A DNA stretch of 64,000 nucleotides from Limnohabitans sp. WS1 (lineage in GTDB: Bacteria; Pseudomonadota; Gammaproteobacteria; Burkholderiales; Burkholderiaceae_C), in assembly GCF_003063265.1 (NCBI RefSeq), contig NZ_NERU01000001.1:682001-746000 (forward strand), written 5' to 3'. Positions 59,718 through 64,000 of this stretch are shown one piece after another. The position numbers and the translations under genes are program-made. Numbering within the stretch: the stretch's first letter is position 1; each line of letters opens with the position of its first letter. Under the pieces are notes generated by a model. It did no database searches and was not told the origin of the DNA. It saw nothing but the letters and a program-made list of their open reading frames with translations.

Positions 59718-60695
59718 TCAAATGAGTGCAGCGCTCTTGCGAGGGCCCTTCGGTCCACCGGGGGTGCTGTCGTCGTGCGGCTTGGACACCGCTTTGCGCA
59801 GCACTTGCCCATAGCCCTCGGCCAGCTCCATGCGAGGCCCAAAGCCTTGTTCGATCAGCATGCGGTGGGCCGCAGGCAATTTCCAGCAGGGCGTGAACAC
59901 AAACAGGTGGTGCTCCAGGTGGTAGTTGACCCAGTAAGGGGCCAGCACCATGCGCATGCCCCAGTGGGTGAGCGTGGTACGGGTGTTGCGCAGGCGGTCG
60001 TTGTTGTCGCCCACCACCGCATGCTCGGCAATGTTGCGGATGCGGCTGATCACCTGGTACCAGGTCAGCAAAGGCAAGAGCCACAGCGCAAAGTAAGCCC
60101 ACCACACCCCGGCTGCGGCGCAGACGGCGAAGATGGCGAGGTTGCTCAAGGCAAAGTATTTTTCTGCGGCGAACAGGTTTTTCAGGCGCTGCAAACGGCT
60201 GGGGTCTTGGCCCATTTCCATGCGGAAAAACTCCAAGCGCCGCTGGACACCGGTGATGCCCAGAATGTCGCGCCGCATCTTGCGCCAAAAGCTTTTTGCG
60301 GTGATTGGAAAAGGCGCTGACAAGATCAGGTCGGGGTCGTCCTTTTGCTGTGTGTGGCGGTGGTGGCTCAGGTGGTAAGGCCGGTACAGCGTGAGGCTCG
60401 CGCCCACCGGCCAGCCGCACAAAAAGGCGCCCAGCGTGTCATTGAGCCGGGTGTTTTTGAACAAGGCCCGGTGTGCCGCATCGTGCATCAAGATCGCCAA
60501 GCCCAGCTGCCTGCCACCAATGATGATCACAGCGGCGATGAAGCTCAAAGGGTTGGGCCAAGCGATGAAAAACGCCATGGCCAGCGCAATGACACCCCAG
60601 GCATGCAGCACCAGATAGGCACCCATCCAGTCCGAGCGTTCGCGCAAGTCAGCGTCTTGCTCGGGGCTGAGGGTGGGTTGAGCGGCTGTGGCCAT
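59718..60695 (-). CDS. Membrane fatty acid desaturase-family protein
   Basis: A 325-residue integral-membrane di-iron desaturase/hydroxylase. Three histidine boxes are visible: HDAAH, HLSHHRH and HLEHH, with about four hydrophobic helices. IRNIAEHAVVG before the last box matches the FA_desaturase superfamily used for fatty acids, carotenoids and alkanes. The start at 60695 is preferred; ten extra residues to 60725 are possible. An electron donor (ferredoxin) is not encoded beside it. Confidence 0.88.
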   Translation of the reverse strand: MATAAQPTLSPEQDADLRERSDWMGAYLVLHAWGVIALAMAFFIAWPNPLSFIAAVIIIGGRQLGLAILMHDAAHRALFKNTRLNDTLGAFLCGWPVGASLTLYRPYHLSHHRHTQQKDDPDLILSAPFPITAKSFWRKMRRDILGITGVQRRLEFFRMEMGQDPSRLQRLKNLFAAEKYFALSNLAIFAVCAAAGVWWAYFALWLLPLLTWYQVISRIRNIAEHAVVGDNNDRLRNTRTTLTHWGMRMVLAPYWVNYHLEHHLFVFTPCWKLPAAHRMLIEQGFGPRMELAEGYGQVLRKAVSKPHDDSTPGGPKGPRKSAALI

Positions 60696-60779
60696 GTTCT
60701 GAAATGAAAAAAGCAAAGGAACCATCTTGAGATGAAACCTTTGCCCTATCAGTCACTGAAGTGACCGGTTGCGATGCGA

Positions 60780-61358
60780 TCAGCGTTGGCCGTCGTGGAC
60801 TGAAACTTTGTCCTTGGTCAGTCCGCCCAAGCGAGAGTGCACACGGGGCCCCGTGCCCATGACCAATGCAAACAAGATTTCATTGGGTCGAGGCGCATCT
60901 TGAATGCCCACTTCCATGCTGTTGAAATGGCTGCGCACATAACTGGCGTGGATGTAATGCACCGGCACCATGAGGCGATAACCAGTGTGCGCCACCGCCT
61001 TGCTGGCGGGCACCATGGCTTTGGGCTCGCCCAGCACCGTGCGCATGGCCCAGCCGCCCGCTTCATGCCATACAGCGCCGTGTTCCATTTCGCCGTTGAC
61101 GCCCACAATGGCCGCTTTGCTGTAGACCTCGATGTTGTCTTTGCCCAAGGTGTCCACCAGCTCTTGCGCCAGCACGGTGCCCAAAGACCGCAGTTCCGCC
61201 ATGAAGGGCATCAGGTCAGGCTCGTAACGCCCGGCATACGGGTTTTGGATCACTGCACAAGCCGCCGCCAATTTCAGCGGGGTGTCCGTGACCGGGCCGC
61301 CTTCGTGGTACGTGGTTTCGATCGTCAGGCTGCGTTTGCGAATTTCAATCAGTGACAT
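60780..61358 (-). CDS. AA_synth (DUF1185) family protein
   Basis: A 192-residue protein of the amino acid synthesis/DUF1185 family, with HEGGPVTDTPLKLAAACAVIQNPYAGRY near the N-terminus and YSKAAIVGVNGEMEHGAVWH in the middle. The family is common next to Bug receptors and small-molecule hydrolases, but its biochemical role is not established. It follows the Bug gene by 23 bp. Confidence 0.85.
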   Translation of the reverse strand: MSLIEIRKRSLTIETTYHEGGPVTDTPLKLAAACAVIQNPYAGRYEPDLMPFMAELRSLGTVLAQELVDTLGKDNIEVYSKAAIVGVNGEMEHGAVWHEAGGWAMRTVLGEPKAMVPASKAVAHTGYRLMVPVHYIHASYVRSHFNSMEVGIQDAPRPNEILFALVMGTGPRVHSRLGGLTKDKVSVHDGQR

Positions 61359-61381
61359 CGGTCATCCTTTGTTGGTTTCAA

Positions 61382-62350
61382 TCATTGTTTGGGAATTTTG
61401 GCGTCGTTGACGACCTGTATCCACTTTTGGGTTTGTCCTGCCACCAAGCTGCGCATCTCCTCGGGGGTGCTGCCACGCACTTCGCCACCCATGTCTTCCA
61501 GGCGCGATTTGACCGCAGGGACCACGATCGCTTTTTGCAGTTCTGCATTCAGGCGATCGATCACGGCACGCGGTGTGCTCGCAGGTGCCATCAAACCAGC
61601 CCAAGACTGTACGTCGTACCCGGTCACGCCCTGTTCAGTGACCGTGGGCACATCGGGCAGGCCTTGCCACCTTTGGGGCCCCGTGGCGGCAATCGCCCGC
61701 AGTTTGCCGCCTTTGATGTTGGCCATCACCGCGGTGGGTGGGGCAATGATCATGGGGATTTCGCCACTGAGCAATGCCGTCAGCGAAGCCGAGTCACCCC
61801 TGAAAGGGACATGCAGCAACTGTGTTTTGGACATGCTGGCCAAGAGCTCACCGGCCAGGTGATGGGTCGAGCCAATGCCCGCTGTGCCGTAGCTGATTTC
61901 TGTCGGGTTGGCTTTGGCGGCGGCCAGCAAAGCCGTCAAATTGGCATACTTGCTGTTCGCAGGCACCACCACAAGAAATGGGAAATACGTGATGGTGCTG
62001 ACCATCTCGAAGTCTTGCACCGTGCGGTAGGCCAAGTTGTTGTACAACGCGCCAGCAACCGCATGACCGCCCGTGGCCAAGAGCAGGGTGTAACCATCGG
62101 GTCTGGCCTTCGACACTGTGGTGGCTGCAATGGTGCCCCCGGCACCGGCTTGCGCCTCGACCACCATGGACTGGCCCAAGCCTTTGCTCATTTCTTGGCT
62201 CACGGACCGTGCAATGGCGTCCGCATTGCCGCCGGGTGCAAAACCCTGAAGAATTTTGATGGGACGTTCTGGATAGGTTTGGGCCAGAACGGTCATGGGC
62301 AAGGCCAAAGACCCTGCACTCAGAGCGATGAGTAAATGTCGACGAAGCAT
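61382..62350 (-). CDS. Bug-family periplasmic receptor (tripartite tricarboxylate transporter type)
   Basis: A 322-residue receptor with a signal peptide (MLRRHLLIALSAGSLALPMTVLAQ). Family motifs: IKILQGFAPGGNADAIARSVS, VEAQAGAGGTIAATTV, SYGTAGIGSTHHLAGELL and LPDVPTVTEQGVTGYD. No TctAB genes are in the window. It forms one minus-strand unit with the quinone-oxidoreductase-like gene, the FAH-family gene and the AA_synth gene, so its ligand is probably their substrate. Confidence 0.91.
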   Translation of the reverse strand: MLRRHLLIALSAGSLALPMTVLAQTYPERPIKILQGFAPGGNADAIARSVSQEMSKGLGQSMVVEAQAGAGGTIAATTVSKARPDGYTLLLATGGHAVAGALYNNLAYRTVQDFEMVSTITYFPFLVVVPANSKYANLTALLAAAKANPTEISYGTAGIGSTHHLAGELLASMSKTQLLHVPFRGDSASLTALLSGEIPMIIAPPTAVMANIKGGKLRAIAATGPQRWQGLPDVPTVTEQGVTGYDVQSWAGLMAPASTPRAVIDRLNAELQKAIVVPAVKSRLEDMGGEVRGSTPEEMRSLVAGQTQKWIQVVNDAKIPKQ

Positions 62351-62414
62351 GGTTGTCTCCTCAAGGATGAATAAAGCATGCAGCGCCTTCTGCGGACGCT
62401 TGCCTGCACGAACT

Positions 62415-63410
62415 TCACGGTTGCATCACCAGCTTGCCGCTGACCCTGCCTTGATCGAGCAAGACGTGGGTTTGGCGGACTTCGCTGAGTTTGAAAATCT
62501 GGTGTTCAGGCGGCCGAACAAGCCCTTGCGCCATCAGCTCGATGGCTTCTTGCATCAGTGCGCGACGCGCCAAAGGGTCCTCGTCAAAGGTGTGCATCGA
62601 AAAGCACCGCACGGCCAAGCTCTTGCCCAAGAATTTGCGAAGCACCTGAAAAACATCTTCTGTGGGCATGCCTTGAACAATGTTGTAAGACACCACCGTG
62701 CCGAGTGACGCCAGGCTGTGCAAGCCATCGATCAGGCTTTGCCCGCCCAGATGGTCGAACACCAGATCCACACCACGGCCTTGCGTGAGCGTTTGAATTT
62801 GGGTCTTCAGGTCGTCTTGTTCCGTGCACACCACATGGTCAAAACCATGGTCCCGTGCGTATTGGCTTTTGTCGGCAGTCCGACTGGTTCCAATGGTGGC
62901 AAATCCTCGGTGCTTGGCGACCTGGCACAGCATGCCCGCTACACCGCCCGATGCCCCTGTGATCAGCACATGTGGCTGTGGGCGATGGCTGGTCCCGGCC
63001 ACGCGCATGAGTGCCAAGGCCAGTTGCAAGTTGGGCAGGCTGACCGCGTCTTCAAAGGCCACTGTCGGGTGCAAGGGGTAAGGCGCGTCTTGCGGCACCA
63101 CAATGGCCTCGGCATAGCAGCCACCGCGCTGGGCCAGTTCGCGCGCACTCACGAGCACACGGTCACCCAGTTGCCACTGTGTCACGCCTTCGCCGATGGC
63201 GTCGACCACGCCGGCCAGCTCCGCGCCAGGAACGGCAGGCAGTGGCGGCATCCATTTGTAGGTGCCTTGGCGGATCAACACATCCGGGCGGCCCACCCCA
63301 ATGGCATGGGCTTTCACGCGCACCTGTCCAGGGCCAGGCAGCGGATCGGGCAGATCCACCAGCAGCAAACTGTCCGGCCCGCCGGGCACCTGGACTTGGA
63401 TGGCTTTCAT
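62415..63410 (-). CDS. Quinone oxidoreductase-like zinc-type alcohol dehydrogenase (MDR family)
   Basis: A 331-residue MDR protein with the order MKAIQVQVPGGPDSL, GVGRPDVLIRQGTYK, VPGAELAGVVDAIGEGV and the NADPH-binding ITGASGGVAGMLCQVAKHRG. The structural zinc cysteines are missing, as in zinc-free quinone oxidoreductases. It probably reduces an enone or quinone with NADPH. The start at 63410 lies two bases after the FAH-family stop; the long frame to 63710 overlaps that gene and is rejected. Confidence 0.88.
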   Translation of the reverse strand: MKAIQVQVPGGPDSLLLVDLPDPLPGPGQVRVKAHAIGVGRPDVLIRQGTYKWMPPLPAVPGAELAGVVDAIGEGVTQWQLGDRVLVSARELAQRGGCYAEAIVVPQDAPYPLHPTVAFEDAVSLPNLQLALALMRVAGTSHRPQPHVLITGASGGVAGMLCQVAKHRGFATIGTSRTADKSQYARDHGFDHVVCTEQDDLKTQIQTLTQGRGVDLVFDHLGGQSLIDGLHSLASLGTVVSYNIVQGMPTEDVFQVLRKFLGKSLAVRCFSMHTFDEDPLARRALMQEAIELMAQGLVRPPEHQIFKLSEVRQTHVLLDQGRVSGKLVMQP

Positions 63411-63412
63411 GC

Positions 63413-64000
63413 TCAGGCCTGGGCCGCGATCGGGTTGACCAAGGTGCCGATGCCCTCGATCTCGACCTCGCACACATCGCCCGGCTTCATGAACCAGGCG
63501 GGCTTGCGGCTCCAGCCCACACCCGCAGGCGTGCCGGTGGCGATCACGTCGCCGGGCACCAGCGTGAAGATGGTCGAGGCGTAGCTGATGAGCTTGGCGA
63601 TCGAGAAAATCATGTGGCCGGTGTGGCTCGACTGCACCACTTCGCCGTTCAGGCGCGTGATCAGCTTGAGTTCCTGGTTGGGTGCGATTTCGTCGGCCGT
63701 GACCATCCAAGGGCCAAAGCCGCCGGTGGATTCAAAGTTTTTGCCCGAAGCGATTTGTTTGGCGTGGAATTGCCACTCGCGGATGCTGCCATCGTTGTAG
63801 CAAGAGTAGCCCGCCACATGGTCAAAGGCGTTGGCCTCGGCAATGTTGCGGCCTTCTTTGCCGATGATCACAGCCAACTCGCCTTCCCAGTCGAGTGAGC
63901 CCGACACCTTGGGGCAGATGATGGGTTGGCCGTGTGCCACTTGCGAGCGCCACACCCGCAAAAAGATGGGTGGCTCTTCGGACAATTCGCGGTGCATGCC
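63413..64000 (-). CDS. Fumarylacetoacetate hydrolase family protein, partial (cut by window end)
   Basis: The last ~195 residues of a FAH-superfamily hydrolase or decarboxylase. LDWEGELAVIIGKEGRNI holds the metal-binding Glu residues, FDHVAGYSCYNDGSIREWQ and FGPWMVTADEI follow, and LVPGDVIATGTPAGVGWSRKP is the conserved C-terminal block. The N-terminus lies beyond the window (transcription enters from the right). Family members act on acylpyruvates, fumarylacetoacetate or related 2-oxo acids; this copy heads the unit with the MDR enzyme, Bug receptor and AA_synth protein. Confidence 0.88.
   Translation of the reverse strand, partial: GMHRELSEEPPIFLRVWRSQVAHGQPIICPKVSGSLDWEGELAVIIGKEGRNIAEANAFDHVAGYSCYNDGSIREWQFHAKQIASGKNFESTGGFGPWMVTADEIAPNQELKLITRLNGEVVQSSHTGHMIFSIAKLISYASTIFTLVPGDVIATGTPAGVGWSRKPAWFMKPGDVCEVEIEGIGTLVNPIAAQA

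Overview
The window looks like chromosomal DNA of a betaproteobacterium, most likely Burkholderiales/Comamonadaceae (a Limnohabitans-, Rhodoferax- or Polaromonas-like freshwater heterotroph). This is inferred from the moderately high G+C, the abundance of periplasmic binding proteins (TRAP, Bug, Liv and Pot types), the kdsD-kdsC-lptC block beside a KefB-type antiporter, and many tight operons with ATGA stop/start overlaps. I saw no rRNA, tRNA, phage, transposase or CRISPR array.

Layout. 1-9457: the end of a LysR regulator, then a plus-strand sugar-acid/polyol cluster: SAF-domain dehydrogenase, monooxygenase-fold protein, 3-hydroxyacid dehydrogenase, gluconokinase-like kinase, SDR, TRAP transporter and a split transketolase. 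9611-10513: a YihY/BrkB membrane protein. 10812-26162: an AraC regulator divergent from a 14-gene acyl-CoA catabolism and Liv-type uptake cluster (SCP-x thiolase, two MaoC-fold proteins, SDR, acyl-CoA dehydrogenase, alpha-methylacyl-CoA racemase, two acyl-CoA ligase-type proteins, enoyl-CoA isomerase, LivGHMKF). Its binding-protein gene has an in-frame stop in the signal peptide. 26457-34113: serine beta-lactamase-like protein, lipoprotein methyltransferase, FAD oxidoreductase, a 1072-residue reductive dehalogenase/flavin reductase fusion, and an SDR.

34262-46369 is mostly housekeeping: small lipoprotein, NIPSNAP protein, ArgE-type deacylase, orphan Bug receptor, GDT1-family Mn/Ca exporter, AmtB, glycine-rich RRM protein, a five-unit tandem array of a 70-74 bp extragenic element, lptC-kdsC-kdsD, KefB antiporter, apt and a cupin dioxygenase. 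46458-54076: a seven-gene minus-strand operon, every junction a 4-bp overlap, combining a PotABCD-type importer with an HcnABC/opine-oxidase-type dehydrogenase, divergent from an IclR regulator with a strong palindromic operator candidate. 54102-58707: a complete livGFKHM operon with an arginine in the LivF Walker A motif. 58916-64000: SDR, fatty acid desaturase, AA_synth-family protein, a second Bug receptor, a quinone-oxidoreductase-like enzyme, and a fumarylacetoacetase-family hydrolase cut by the window end.

The common theme is scavenging of small organic acids, amines and acyl compounds: each catabolic cluster carries its own high-affinity uptake system. The items most worth follow-up are the reductive-dehalogenase fusion, the sugar-acid cluster with split transketolase, the opine-oxidase/ABC operon and the extragenic repeat array.
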